DNA of 64,000 nucleotides from an uncultured Gammaproteobacteria bacterium. Its GTDB lineage: Bacteria; Pseudomonadota; Gammaproteobacteria; Pseudomonadales; Azotimanducaceae. The notes under the pieces were generated by a model. That model was given only the letters and a program-made list of their open reading frames with translations, was not told where the DNA came from and did not search any database. This document shows, piece by piece, positions 1 through 9,316 of this stretch. Where the stretch lies: NCBI GenBank assembly GCA_913050215.1, contig CAJXBG010000002.1:24358-88357 (forward strand), read 5' to 3'. The position numbers were made by a program, and so were the translations under genes. Each line of letters begins with the position of its first letter. The first letter of the stretch is position 1.

Positions 1-703
1 AGCTAGCAATATCTGCTGTAATTTTTCGGCGAAAATACGCCGCGTCATTGCTCACATTAAAAGCAATGGGTCGAGTCTCCAGCTGATACTTTTCGCGGCC
101 TATAATCAATCCGCCCATCGTGCCTCCTGAGCCTGCCGCAGAGACTAGGTACTCAGGTGAAATATTGTTGGCGGTAAAATCTTCCTTCAGTTCCTTGGAC
201 GCTTCGATATATCCCCAAAGACCAATTTCGTCACTGGCACCGACAGGGATGAAAAAGGCTTTTTCACCCTGACTGGCGTATTGCGATATCAAGTTCTCAG
301 CATATTGATCCAAAGCGTCAAACGTAGCTTGATCAAGATAGGAGATAGTGGTGCCTAACACTTGGTCGATGAACAGGTTTCCATCGGCCTCTTCTGGCTC
401 CCGACCTCGCAAAAGCAGATGGCATTCTATGCCCAGTTGTCTGGCGATAACGGCGGTTGCGCGACAGTGATTAGACTGAGGACCGCCGGCAGTGATTAAA
501 CGTGTCGCGCCTTCTTCGAGCGCCTGAGCTACGCTGAATTCCAGCTTTCGAAGCTTGTTGCCTGATGCCGTGGTATCCGTAAGGTCATCTCTTTTTAGCC
601 AAATTTCGGGTCCGCCAAGGGCACTCGACAATCTTTCGAGTTTTACCAGAGGGGTTGGCAATCTAGCGAGTTTTATTCTGGGGGGTGTCTGTGCCTGGTT
701 CAT
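1..703 (-). CDS. D-cysteine desulfhydrase / ACC deaminase family PLP enzyme (3' end beyond window)
   Basis: Leftward gene starting at the ATG at 703 and running off the window edge, so about 234 N-terminal residues are visible. It is a fold-type II PLP enzyme that deaminates or desulfhydrates small amino acids such as D-cysteine, giving pyruvate, ammonia and sulfide. The N-terminus reads LPTPLVKLERLSSALGG, then WLKRDDLT, then ASGNKLRKLEF; Lys50 of ASGNK is the expected Schiff-base lysine. GGPQSNHCRATA and the glycine-rich AAGSGGTMGG (phosphate-binding) follow. This order matches D-cysteine desulfhydrase (DcyD) and ACC deaminase. The exact substrate cannot be read from the visible part. Confidence 0.85.
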   Translation of the reverse strand, partial: MNQAQTPPRIKLARLPTPLVKLERLSSALGGPEIWLKRDDLTDTTASGNKLRKLEFSVAQALEEGATRLITAGGPQSNHCRATAVIARQLGIECHLLLRGREPEEADGNLFIDQVLGTTISYLDQATFDALDQYAENLISQYASQGEKAFFIPVGASDEIGLWGYIEASKELKEDFTANNISPEYLVSAAGSGGTMGGLIIGREKYQLETRPIAFNVSNDAAYFRRKITADIAS

Positions 704-737
704 TGTCTCGTCTACGGGTCTGTTTGGGTGGTAAGCA

Positions 738-1547
738 TTATCCGAGCTGTTTTTCTATGCTCAAGAGTTTCAGGTCAAGCGCTTCCCTCGCGGGTGTTTT
801 TCTTAATTGCAAAAGCTGGGCTCTGGCATCTTCAAGCATCAATCTTGCTTCGCCAGCTCTGTTCGTGAGAATAAGTAGTTGTGCAAGAGTGATTTTATAT
901 TTCGGTGTTGTTCCCAGTTGATGCTCAAGACTGCGCCAGCGGTTATAGGCTCGTGTTGGTTGGTTTCTATCAAGTTCAAGTTGCATGGCATAGCCTTGAA
1001 GTTGCGCTGTCAGGCCAATGTTCTCTATCCCCTGGTCGATGAGATCGAGCGCTTTTTTCAAGCCGCTGGCACCTGTGAGAGCATGGAGTTTTGCCGCGGC
1101 AAGGTAGTCGCCAGGGTGAGCTAGAGGTTCCATTGTCAAATAATCATTCCAACTCTGCAGCGCGAGCTTCGTCTGTTTCGCTGCATGAGCAGAGCGGGCT
1201 TTTAGCAGTAAGGCGGGCGCATACTCAGGATTGATTTCGATATATTGATTAATGTGAAGCAGGGCATTATTGAATGCACCACTGTGAAAATAAAGTTGGG
1301 CAAGCGCAAACTCAACATTGATGTGCGTGTCTATTTGTTTTGCCCGTCGAATATCTTGTTCCGCTTTGTCCCATTGCCCTGTGCGAGTGTAGGCTGCTCC
1401 TCTGGTCATAAGTAGGGAAGGGGCATCAGGGCTAATCGCAAGCAATGCATCGAGTTCGGCGATGCTGCTATGATCTCCTTGGTGGGCCGATAATACCGGT
1501 AAATACAGGCTTATCAATGCCAACATGATTTGTAGGATTGGTCTCAT
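738..1547 (-). CDS. exported tetratricopeptide-repeat protein
   Basis: 269-residue protein with an N-terminal signal peptide (MRPILQIMLALISLYLPVLS, then AHQGD) and degenerate TPR helices over most of the rest, for example the AYTRTGQWDKAEQDIRRAKQ and LYFHSGAFNNALLHINQYIE segments. TPR repeats are protein-interaction scaffolds, so a periplasmic partner-binding role is inferred. Its ATG overlaps the stop codon of the upstream metallophosphoesterase by 4 nt, so the two are probably translationally coupled and the TPR protein may assist that enzyme. No more specific family is recognised. Confidence 0.75.
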   Translation of the reverse strand: MRPILQIMLALISLYLPVLSAHQGDHSSIAELDALLAISPDAPSLLMTRGAAYTRTGQWDKAEQDIRRAKQIDTHINVEFALAQLYFHSGAFNNALLHINQYIEINPEYAPALLLKARSAHAAKQTKLALQSWNDYLTMEPLAHPGDYLAAAKLHALTGASGLKKALDLIDQGIENIGLTAQLQGYAMQLELDRNQPTRAYNRWRSLEHQLGTTPKYKITLAQLLILTNRAGEARLMLEDARAQLLQLRKTPAREALDLKLLSIEKQLG

Positions 1548-3169
1548 CGAGTTCCTCGTATGATTGTAAAGTAGTCGTGAACATCGCCGTGCTCATCGAT
1601 AAACCTCGAAGTCAATTCGTTCCTCCCTGCATCAATAACAACCGACCCCTTTATCGCCAAACCGTTCTTTCTATATCCCGGTTTTGCCTCATCAAAGGTT
1701 CTGTGTACCGGATGTTCCAGCCAATTCGGCAAGGTGCATCCTTGAAACTGACCCTCAGCGCAGGGGGATTGTCTATCCGCTTTGCCGGAACTGCCTGCAA
1801 CAGTGTAAACCGTGCGTTTATCAGCACCGCTGCTGTCTAACTGTGGGTATAATTCTCCTTGTTGTCCCATCGATGGTTCACCTTTGACATTTAGCAGCGC
1901 CTGAGTGGCCGGGTCGAAGGTATCAGACATTCCGTGATGACCGTTAACATACCAAGAACGCTCATAGGAGTGAGCGTGACCGCTGTAGACAACATCGACA
2001 CCGTAATCTTCAAACACGGGGGCAAACGTTTGCCTCATGTCAATTTCGTTCTGTTCGCGATCTGAATCGTGATTGCTTCCCTTGGAATATGGGGGATGAT
2101 GGAAAATAACGATTGTCCAGTCCAACTGATTTGCGCTCAGGTCATCAATGAGCCAGTCCCTCATCGCAGCGCGTTGGTCTTTGTCTCTGTTTGAAAGCTG
2201 GGAATCGAGACTGACAATGTGTACGTTACCGTAGTCAAACGCGTAGTATTGCTCGGTCCCGCTGGGCACACCGCCGAGTTCTCCTCGGGAGGGCAGACTG
2301 AATATGTTCAGATAAGGTAAACCGTAGGCATCCGGTCCGTCGCCAGTACTATCGTAGGAATCAGGATCAGCAGAGGTGCTAATACCTCCCATGTGAATCA
2401 TCAGCGGGCCAGCATCACACGCCGGTAATTTCCTAAACAGGCAAACATCGAAGGGTGCGCCGACGCCCATCTCGTGGTTGCCAATAGTTGGCCAAGTGCT
2501 GACGGAATGGATGATGTCTGTGTAAATATCAAAGAACGCGCCCTGCCATTGTTCGTCAGTGCCTTCCACATACGCGTTATCGCCAAGGAGTAGCAACAGG
2601 TCCAAAGGTTCGCTATTTGCTTGCGCTTGGTTATATTTAAGAAAACCGTTCATCACGTCAATTGCTTTACCCGCATGAGAATAGTGCCCAAGGGATTTTT
2701 CCGTCGCTGTACCCGAATCTCCCAGTAACCATATATGCGTATTGCCGTCTGAGGGCAGGGCGCCTTTACGTGGTGCTGTGTTGAAGGACATTACCGTTTC
2801 ACGTGAACCGTTTCCCTTAAATCCATAGTAGTATCGCGTATCGGGTTTTAGATCGTCTAAAACGACCAGTTTGTGATTGCGCTCTTGCTCCGCGCTCTTG
2901 CGCGCGCTTAAGTCATTTCTTTTTGTGCCATACCAAACTTCATTCTGGTCACCGCGCCATTTTATAATCGCACTCGACGATGAGACTTGTTGGAGAAACA
3001 GCCTGTTCGGCACTTTCGGCCCTTTCGGCTCTTCGGAAGTTACGCTGGTTTCTGTAGTCGGTTGCTCTTTTTGTTCCTGCCAAGCCGGAATAATCGATTG
3101 TGAGTGGGTGCAGGACGCCACCAAGCAGTATGTGCTGATGACGATCAAAACTAGATGTTGCTTGCTCAA
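1544..3169 (-). CDS. purple acid phosphatase-like metallophosphoesterase lipoprotein
   Basis: About 541 residues. A lipoprotein signal (LVLIVISTYCLVASC) precedes a fibronectin-like N-domain typical of purple acid phosphatases (about residues 45-120) and a calcineurin-like metallophosphoesterase domain. Metal-binding motifs appear in order: GDSGTATE, LLGDNAYVEG, GNHEM, FHHPPY, GHAHSYER. It likely hydrolyses phosphate esters outside the inner membrane. I chose the TTG at 3169 because GAGGG lies 6 nt upstream and it gives a compact lipoprotein signal; the ATG at 3190 is in frame but has no Shine-Dalgarno. The TPR gene overlaps its stop. A phosphate-scavenging role is inferred. Confidence 0.85.
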   Translation of the reverse strand: MSKQHLVLIVISTYCLVASCTHSQSIIPAWQEQKEQPTTETSVTSEEPKGPKVPNRLFLQQVSSSSAIIKWRGDQNEVWYGTKRNDLSARKSAEQERNHKLVVLDDLKPDTRYYYGFKGNGSRETVMSFNTAPRKGALPSDGNTHIWLLGDSGTATEKSLGHYSHAGKAIDVMNGFLKYNQAQANSEPLDLLLLLGDNAYVEGTDEQWQGAFFDIYTDIIHSVSTWPTIGNHEMGVGAPFDVCLFRKLPACDAGPLMIHMGGISTSADPDSYDSTGDGPDAYGLPYLNIFSLPSRGELGGVPSGTEQYYAFDYGNVHIVSLDSQLSNRDKDQRAAMRDWLIDDLSANQLDWTIVIFHHPPYSKGSNHDSDREQNEIDMRQTFAPVFEDYGVDVVYSGHAHSYERSWYVNGHHGMSDTFDPATQALLNVKGEPSMGQQGELYPQLDSSGADKRTVYTVAGSSGKADRQSPCAEGQFQGCTLPNWLEHPVHRTFDEAKPGYRKNGLAIKGSVVIDAGRNELTSRFIDEHGDVHDYFTIIRGTR

Positions 3170-3315
3170 TGGTGGCCCTCTGTAGGTCATATGATGTGTG
3201 AATTAATGCCCCGCGCATGGTAACACGATGGATCATCTTGGCGATGTCGCTATTGAACTCATCGTTTGGTTACCAGTAGACTCAATTCAAACGAAAACTA
3301 ACTAAAGGTGAATAT

Positions 3316-4365
3316 GTGAAAATTTCAACATCAATGAACTATGGCCAGAGCTATATCGGCGCCACCAAAGAAATCGTAGAGATGGAAAAAGCCGGGCTTG
3401 ACTGTGTTTGGCTGGCTGAAGCTTATTCTTTCGATGCGGTGAGTGCGATGGGGTACGTCGCTGCTAAAACAGAGAGAGTAACCATTGCGTCAGGCATCCT
3501 GAATATATATAGCCGCACGCCAACGTTACTGGCGATGACGGCGGCGGGCATTGATGCGCTGTCTGAGGGTCGATGCATGCTTGGGTTGGGCGCTTCCGGT
3601 CCTCAAGTCATTGAAGGCTTCCACGGTGTGCCGTATGACGCACCAATGACCAGGATCCGGGAGATCGTTGATATTTGCCGAGAGGTGTGGAGAAGGGATG
3701 CAAAACTCGATTATCAGGGAAAGAAATATCAAATCCCATTGCCCGCGGATCAAGGCTCTGGACTTGGTATCCCGTTAAAAATAATCAACCACCCTTACCG
3801 CAGCGATATTCCCATAGCATTGGCTACTTTGGGAGAAAAAAGTGTCGAGATGACAGCAGAGATCGCTGATGCCTGGTTGCCCGCGTTTTTCATGGCGGAA
3901 GGCGCAGAGGCAGTATGGGGAGACGCGTTACGACGTGGCAACGCGAAACGTGATCCTTCGCTTCCACCGTTGGAAGTTTATGCCGGAGGTTCCGTTGCTA
4001 TTGGTGAGGGTTTGGAAAGCTATCGCGATATGTCTCGACCCGGAATTGCTTTGTACGTAGGCGGTATGGGTGCCAAAGAAAAGAATTTCTACAACCAGAT
4101 ATTCAGAAAGTATGGATATGAAGAAGAGGCTGAATTGATTCAAAATCTTTATCTGTCTGGTCGAAAGTCAGAGGCCGAAGCTGCGATACCTCAAAGTTAT
4201 TTAGATTCGACTTCGCTTATTGGTTCAGAGGGGTTCGTGAAAGAGCGCCTGCAGGTATACAAGGAAGCAGGCGTCACCAACTTGAATGTAAGCTTCCAAG
4301 GCACAACCTCGGAGGAGCGAGTCAGAAACTGTGATGCGTTCAAAAATCTGATTGAGAAGATCTGA
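3316..4365 (+). CDS. LLM-class (luciferase-like) F420/flavin-dependent oxidoreductase
   Basis: 349 residues with the bacterial-luciferase TIM-barrel pattern: an N-terminal AGLDCVWLAEAYSFDA segment, then GILNIYSRTP, LSEGRCMLGLGASGPQV and MTAEIADAWLPAFF. Such enzymes bind FMN or F420 and carry out hydride transfer or monooxygenation on diverse substrates. The closest resemblance is to LLM enzymes usually labelled F420-dependent, but cofactor choice cannot be read from sequence alone. The start is GTG, preceded by AAAGGTGAATAT. It lies just before an acyl-CoA synthetase, separated by about 90 nt, and the two may be cotranscribed in a catabolic pathway. It is one of three LLM genes in the window. 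Confidence 0.85.
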   Translation: MKISTSMNYGQSYIGATKEIVEMEKAGLDCVWLAEAYSFDAVSAMGYVAAKTERVTIASGILNIYSRTPTLLAMTAAGIDALSEGRCMLGLGASGPQVIEGFHGVPYDAPMTRIREIVDICREVWRRDAKLDYQGKKYQIPLPADQGSGLGIPLKIINHPYRSDIPIALATLGEKSVEMTAEIADAWLPAFFMAEGAEAVWGDALRRGNAKRDPSLPPLEVYAGGSVAIGEGLESYRDMSRPGIALYVGGMGAKEKNFYNQIFRKYGYEEEAELIQNLYLSGRKSEAEAAIPQSYLDSTSLIGSEGFVKERLQVYKEAGVTNLNVSFQGTTSEERVRNCDAFKNLIEKI

Positions 4366-4457
4366 TCTCCAAAAAGGCTATCCCTCAGGGTGCGTGGCTT
4401 GATTGGCTCGAAGCTTGATGAGCGTTTTGGTTGAAATATAGGGTGACAGGAACAGAT

Positions 4458-6086
4458 ATGGCGTCGGATCAATCACTTGCAGCTACGCTCACACATACAC
4501 AGCGATTGCAGTGTGAAGGTCGTGACATTCCTTGGTTGTTAAATCAGTGGGTAGAGCGCACGCCTGACAAGGTGTTTTTGCATTGGTCACCTTTTGATTT
4601 GGAGGATGCAAGTTGGACTTATGCTGAGTTTCAGCAGCAAGTTATTCTCGTTGCAAACAATCTCGCAAAATCTGGTGTGATTGCTGGAGACAAGGTACTT
4701 ATTCACATGGATAATTGCCCGGAATTTCTTCTCTGCTGGTTCGCTTGTGCGCACCTCGGTGCTATTGCTGTGTCGACCAATACGAGATCTGTGGCAAGAG
4801 ACCTGACTTATTTTGCTGAGTTTGCGGAAGTCAGTTGTGCTATCACTCAGCCTACCTTTGCTCGACTGTTGCGTAGTTCAGCGCCTAGGATCAAGTCGCT
4901 GTTTGTGACAGATGGGGACGTACCTGATTCGGAGGAAAACGAGTTTAGGCCTTTTTCTGAATTGCTTGAACGGAGCACAGCTGTCGCGCCCATGACCAGA
5001 GCAGCAGATCCCTGGGCTGATCTGGGAATCCAGTTCACATCCGGTACTACGTCTCGCCCAAAAGCTGTTCTCTGGACACATGCCAATGCGGTTTGGGGAG
5101 CGCAGGTGAACGCGACTCAAATGAGGTTGCGGCATGAAGATTGTACGTTGATTGTTTTGCCCTTGTTTCACACAAACGCCCAGTCGTATTCAATGCTATC
5201 GACACTCTGGACCGGCGGCACGATGGTATTGCAGCCAAGGTTTTCAGCGTCGAGGTTCTGGTCGGTCTCTGCGAGGTATAGCTGCAGTTGGGCGTCACTT
5301 ATTCCGTTTTGTGTCAAAGCCCTTGCTTCTCAACCGGTACCTGAGGAAAACCAATATCGGTTTTGGGGATTAGGCGCACATCTACCGGAAGTGCAGAGCC
5401 GTTATAATATCCAAACGATCGGTTGGTGGGGTATGACAGAGACCATCACACAGGGAATCATCGGAGATATTGATCATCCAGGGCCCAGATTATCGATGGG
5501 CAGATCAAGTTTTGCCTACGATGTGCGAGTAACAAATGAAGCTAATGAGCTTTGCGGGGTGGGTGAAAAAGGATTTCTTACGATTAGAGGCGTACGTGGC
5601 GTCAGTCTTTTTAAAGAGTATTACAAGAATCCAGAGGCGAATCGTGAGAGCTTCGATCAACACGGTTGGTTTGTTACCGGCGATGTGGTGAGATTTGATG
5701 AAAATGGTAACCTATTCTTCTGTGATCGAGAAAAAGACATGCTTAAAGTGGGCGCAGAAAATGTTGCCGCATCGGAAATCGAAACGGTCATCATGTCATC
5801 AGGTCTTGTCTCGGAGTGCGCTGTCGTTGCTCAAAAACATGACATGCTGGATGAAGTGCCTGTTGCATTTGTCATATTGAGCGAGAAAATACCGAGGCTC
5901 CTGAATGAAGTGGAACAGGAGAAGATTAAGCGCAGAATTATCGATCATTGCGTGAGCAACCTCGCCGATTTTAAGGTCGTCAGAGCTATTCATATCGTCG
6001 ACTCCTTGCCGCGTTCAACTCTTGAAAAAATTGCGAAAAACGAATTGCGTGACAGATTGCCGTTGATTGTTTCTGCATCGTCTTAG
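4458..6086 (+). CDS. AMP-binding acyl-CoA synthetase (CaiC-like)
   Basis: 542-residue ANL-superfamily ligase that activates a carboxylic acid with ATP and CoA. Visible motifs: phosphate-binding FTSGTTSRPKAVLWTHAN, the A5 motif GWWGMTET, the A7/A8 region GWFVTGDVVRFDENGNLFF followed by DREKDMLKVGAENV, and a C-terminal LPRSTLEKIAKNELR segment carrying the expected catalytic lysine. I chose the ATG at 4458 with AGGAA upstream over an in-frame TTG at 4431. Carnitine/crotonobetaine-type ligases are the nearest subgroup by eye, but the acid is unknown. It sits between an LLM oxidoreductase and apbE (9 nt downstream). Confidence 0.88.
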   Translation: MASDQSLAATLTHTQRLQCEGRDIPWLLNQWVERTPDKVFLHWSPFDLEDASWTYAEFQQQVILVANNLAKSGVIAGDKVLIHMDNCPEFLLCWFACAHLGAIAVSTNTRSVARDLTYFAEFAEVSCAITQPTFARLLRSSAPRIKSLFVTDGDVPDSEENEFRPFSELLERSTAVAPMTRAADPWADLGIQFTSGTTSRPKAVLWTHANAVWGAQVNATQMRLRHEDCTLIVLPLFHTNAQSYSMLSTLWTGGTMVLQPRFSASRFWSVSARYSCSWASLIPFCVKALASQPVPEENQYRFWGLGAHLPEVQSRYNIQTIGWWGMTETITQGIIGDIDHPGPRLSMGRSSFAYDVRVTNEANELCGVGEKGFLTIRGVRGVSLFKEYYKNPEANRESFDQHGWFVTGDVVRFDENGNLFFCDREKDMLKVGAENVAASEIETVIMSSGLVSECAVVAQKHDMLDEVPVAFVILSEKIPRLLNEVEQEKIKRRIIDHCVSNLADFKVVRAIHIVDSLPRSTLEKIAKNELRDRLPLIVSASS

Positions 6087-6095
6087 AGAGGTTCA

Positions 6096-7133
6096 GTGAG
6101 CAAATTTATAACACTAACAGTTGTGCCAAGGTCAAGGTTGATCACTCTCTTGGTTGCCACTGTTTTGTGGCTAGGCGGGTGCGAACCCAAGCCGCCGCCG
6201 ATCGTGACGGTTTCCGGAAACACCATGGGCACGACCTATAGCGTAAAGGTTGTGGGGGCCAATGTAGACCGGGACAAGCTTCAGAATGCAGTTCAGATGA
6301 CGGTGGACAGGATTAACCAGCTAATGTCCAACTACAAAGATGACTCTGAGTTGTCTTTACTCAACCGAAGCGCACTCGATACGCGATTTCCAGTGTCTAA
6401 TGAAACGCGAGAGGTTTTGGCGTTGTCAGCGCAAATCCATGCACTGAGCGATGGTGCTTTCGATATTTCACTTGGACCCGTTGTTGAGTTGTGGGGCTTT
6501 GGTCCAACACCGACGGATTCAAGAGTACCGCCGATGGAAGTGATTACAGAAGCTTTGAGCCAAACTGGTACCGACGGGTTAGTGTTGGGTGATGTTTACG
6601 TTCAACGCACACGGGATATCTCCCTAGATCTCTCAGCGATTGCGAAAGGTTACGCAGTAGATCAGGTCGCGCAGATGCTCGACAGTGAAGGTTACAAAGA
6701 CTATCTGGTTGAGATTGGCGGAGAACTTAAGGGTCTGGGAACAAACCAGGCAAACAACCCTTGGCGAATTGCAATAGAGTTGCCGGACTCAACCAAGCGA
6801 GAAATGTACTCGGTGATTGAGTTACGGAACCTCGGCATGGCGACTTCAGGCGATTATCGAAACTACTTTGAGTTTGATGGCAAACGCTATTCCCATACAA
6901 TTGATCCGGCAACGGGCATGCCAATAACCCACAATCTTGCCTCGGTGACAGTGTTAGACGCTTCTGCTGCACGAGCTGATGGGTTGGCAACAGCAATCAA
7001 TGTGATGGGAGCAGAGAAAGGTATTGCGCTGGCTAATGCCCAAAACATTCCAATAATGGTTATAATGAAAGGGGCCGAAGGGTTTGTCGCAAAAACCTCA
7101 AAGGCATTTGATAAGTACGTTTCTACTCAATAA
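6096..7133 (+). CDS. apbE: FAD:protein FMN transferase, lipoprotein
   Basis: 345 residues. It covalently attaches FMN from FAD to threonines of periplasm-facing redox proteins, classically NqrB, NqrC and Rnf subunits. The N-terminus is a lipoprotein signal ending LWLGGC. Family motifs are present: GNTMGTTYSVKV near the start, DGAFDISLGPVVELWGFG, DLSAIAKGYAVD, EIGGELKGLG and YSHTIDPATGMP (FAD/Mg-binding). The start is GTG with AGAGAGG upstream. It is followed 100 nt later by nqrM, the usual NQR maturation partner, although the nqrABCDEF genes are not next to it here. Confidence 0.95.
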   Translation: MSKFITLTVVPRSRLITLLVATVLWLGGCEPKPPPIVTVSGNTMGTTYSVKVVGANVDRDKLQNAVQMTVDRINQLMSNYKDDSELSLLNRSALDTRFPVSNETREVLALSAQIHALSDGAFDISLGPVVELWGFGPTPTDSRVPPMEVITEALSQTGTDGLVLGDVYVQRTRDISLDLSAIAKGYAVDQVAQMLDSEGYKDYLVEIGGELKGLGTNQANNPWRIAIELPDSTKREMYSVIELRNLGMATSGDYRNYFEFDGKRYSHTIDPATGMPITHNLASVTVLDASAARADGLATAINVMGAEKGIALANAQNIPIMVIMKGAEGFVAKTSKAFDKYVSTQ

Positions 7134-7233
7134 AATACCAAGCTGCGGTTGCGTGCGTCACTTCAAATGCAAAGTGCTAGCCCGAGCAGAAGACACCCAT
7201 TCAAGGGTGTAAACACACTGAAGAGGTTCAGGA

Positions 7234-7494
7234 ATGGCCGAAATACTAATCACTTTTGTTATTTTACTGACGATCGTCGGAGCCATGTCCGTTGGTGTGC
7301 TGATGGGTCGAAAGCCTATAAGTGGCAGCTGTGGCGGCTTAGCAAATGTCGGTGTAGGTGGACCTTGCGAGATTTGTGGCGGTGATATGAGTAAGTGTGA
7401 TGCTGAAAGCGACATGACGATACCATCTGGCGCCAAAAGCAGGGCTGACACGCCGCTGTTTGTTGAGGCAAGTACCTCCCAAAATCGCGGATAA
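7234..7494 (+). CDS. nqrM: Na+-translocating NADH:quinone reductase maturation protein NqrM
   Basis: 86 residues: one N-terminal membrane helix (ILITFVILLTIVGAMSVGVL), then GRKPISGSCGGLANVGVGG and a cysteine cluster CEICGGDMSKCD. This is the DUF539/NqrM signature; NqrM is needed to deliver the iron held between NqrD and NqrE during assembly of the sodium pump. AGGTTCAGGA precedes the ATG. It follows apbE as in many nqr operons, so the organism almost certainly encodes Na+-NQR elsewhere, possibly to the left of this window. Confidence 0.93.
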   Translation: MAEILITFVILLTIVGAMSVGVLMGRKPISGSCGGLANVGVGGPCEICGGDMSKCDAESDMTIPSGAKSRADTPLFVEASTSQNRG

Positions 7495-7558
7495 CGACCT
7501 TTCTGTCACTCTGACAAGCGCACCTCTTAGTTCTACCGTCAATCCCAAAACTTCCGCC

Positions 7559-7605
7559 TTGCCTGAAAGGGTGTGAACCCCTCGCCCTGGTTTACATTCA
7601 GGCAA
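7559..7605. repeat. 9-bp inverted repeat in the nqrM downstream gap
   Basis: TTGCCTGAA (7559-7567) is mirrored perfectly by TTCAGGCAA (7597-7605) around a 29-nt centre that contains a smaller GGGT/ACCC hairpin. It lies in the 262-nt gap between nqrM and the next acyl-CoA synthetase. It could be an operator or a structured RNA end; there is no T-tract, so it is not a standard terminator. The rest of the gap (7495-7756) shows no gene. Confidence 0.4.
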
Positions 7606-7756
7606 ACATGTCGAACAGTTTCTCAGATTTCTATCCTCGGTTGAGCGATGCTTTGATGCAGTAAAACTCATCCTGTTCTTGATAAGTTAAGCTGGAATAG
7701 CGCATCATTCGCTTCAGCGATTTCACTAATAGATATTACAATCAGGAGCGTTCCCA

Positions 7757-9316
7757 ATGTATTCAATGACTCAGCTTGTGCGCCGTGCTGCCCAAACGAA
7801 TGGTAATGCGATTGCAACCCTCGATGGCGAACGAAGTCAGACTTGGAAAGAATTTGCAGTAAGAGTGGCTGCATTTGGCGGTGGTCTACAGAAACTGGGT
7901 ATAGCGAATGGAGATTGCGCGGCTATTCTTGCGCTCAACAGTGATCGTTACTTTGAATTTATGTTTGCTGTGCCTTGGGCTGGTGGCGTCTTTCAGCCGG
8001 TAAATACCCGTCTTGCTGGTCCTGAGGTGACATATTGGCTGACTGACTCTGAGGCGAAAGTTGTGTTCGTAGACGCCAGCTTTGTCCCACTGATAGAGAA
8101 GATACGCGGTGATTTACCCCACGTTGAACATTTCGTTTTTATCGATGATGGTGATGTACCGGCTGGCTATCGTTCATATACAGATCTAGTTTCGGCGGAC
8201 CCAATGCCCGATGCGGGTAGAGAAGGCGATGATGTTGCAGGGTTATTTTATACTGGCGGTACAACTGGTAGATCTAAAGGTGTCATGCTCAGCCACGCAA
8301 ACCTCGTGGTTAACGCATTGCAGGCCTTTTCTGTATTTGACATGTCACCAACCGATAAAGTGTTGCATGTTGCGCCAATGTTTCATATCGCAGATGCATT
8401 TGTCTGTCTGATGACGGCAGCTACAGCAGGCTCAAATTTCTTCCAACCGGCATTCGATCCCGTTAGCACAATGAAAGGGGTTCAGGAATATAGCATTGAC
8501 CGAATGTTGTTGGTCCCAACAATGATTAATATGTTTGTTAATCATCCCGAGGTTGAGAACTTTGATTTGAAATCTCTGAGCCAGATTCTATACGGTGCGT
8601 CGCCGATGCCTGAGCCAGTGATTAAAAAAGCGATGGAAATCCTACCTCATACACAGTTCTATCAAGCGTATGGACAAACTGAGGCCGCCCCGTGCATCAC
8701 GTTATTAGATGCTGGTCGACACACGTTTGAAGGCCCGCTTGCAGGTAAGATGAAATCCGCAGGTCAGGCGATTGCAGGCGTAGAACTCGCGGTACTCGAT
8801 GAAAAAGGCGCACCTGTAGAAACTGGCGTTGTTGGCGAAGTTTGTATGAAAGGACCCAATGTCATGCTTGGTTATCGAAATATGGAAGAGCAAACCAACA
8901 ACACTATCGTCGACGGCTGGCTTCACACTGGTGACGGTGGCTACCTAGATGAAGATGGTTTTCTATTCATCGTAGACCGTGTTAAAGACATGATTGTTTC
9001 AGGTGGAGAGAATGTCTATTCGGCCGAAGTTGAGAATGCCATTTATCAACATGATGCGGTTGCTCAATGTGCGGTGATTGGTATTCCGAGTGAAAAATGG
9101 GGTGAACAGGTCCATGTGATTGTGGTTCCCAAGGAAGGAATGGATGTCTCTGAGGATGATCTTATCGCACACTGTAAGACACTGATTGCCGGGTTTAAGT
9201 GTCCTCGTTCGGTGAGCTATCAGTCAGCGCCATTGCCACTTTCAGGCGCAGGCAAAATACTAAAAACAGAACTCAGAAAACCGTTCTGGAAAGATGGCGA
9301 GCGAAATGTTAACTAG
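7757..9316 (+). CDS. long/medium-chain acyl-CoA synthetase (AMP-binding)
   Basis: 519-residue ATP-dependent acyl-CoA ligase. Motifs: GLFYTGGTTGRSKGVMLSH (P-loop), QAYGQTEAAPC (A5), GWLHTGDGGYLDEDGFLFIV followed by DRVKDMIVSGGENVYSAEVE, and LSGAGKILKTELR with the catalytic lysine near the C-terminus. The length and the ENVYSAEVE signature match FadD-type ligases. CAGGAG lies about 9 nt upstream of the ATG. It appears monocistronic, with intergenic gaps of 262 nt before and about 300 nt after. It is one of three acyl-CoA synthetases in the window; the substrate is unknown. Confidence 0.9.
   Translation: MYSMTQLVRRAAQTNGNAIATLDGERSQTWKEFAVRVAAFGGGLQKLGIANGDCAAILALNSDRYFEFMFAVPWAGGVFQPVNTRLAGPEVTYWLTDSEAKVVFVDASFVPLIEKIRGDLPHVEHFVFIDDGDVPAGYRSYTDLVSADPMPDAGREGDDVAGLFYTGGTTGRSKGVMLSHANLVVNALQAFSVFDMSPTDKVLHVAPMFHIADAFVCLMTAATAGSNFFQPAFDPVSTMKGVQEYSIDRMLLVPTMINMFVNHPEVENFDLKSLSQILYGASPMPEPVIKKAMEILPHTQFYQAYGQTEAAPCITLLDAGRHTFEGPLAGKMKSAGQAIAGVELAVLDEKGAPVETGVVGEVCMKGPNVMLGYRNMEEQTNNTIVDGWLHTGDGGYLDEDGFLFIVDRVKDMIVSGGENVYSAEVENAIYQHDAVAQCAVIGIPSEKWGEQVHVIVVPKEGMDVSEDDLIAHCKTLIAGFKCPRSVSYQSAPLPLSGAGKILKTELRKPFWKDGERNVN

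Noticed and set aside
7193..7210. ACACCC/GGGTGT hairpin between apbE and nqrM
   Set aside because: Six-base stem without a T-tract and followed closely by the nqrM ribosome site; no basis to call a terminator or switch.
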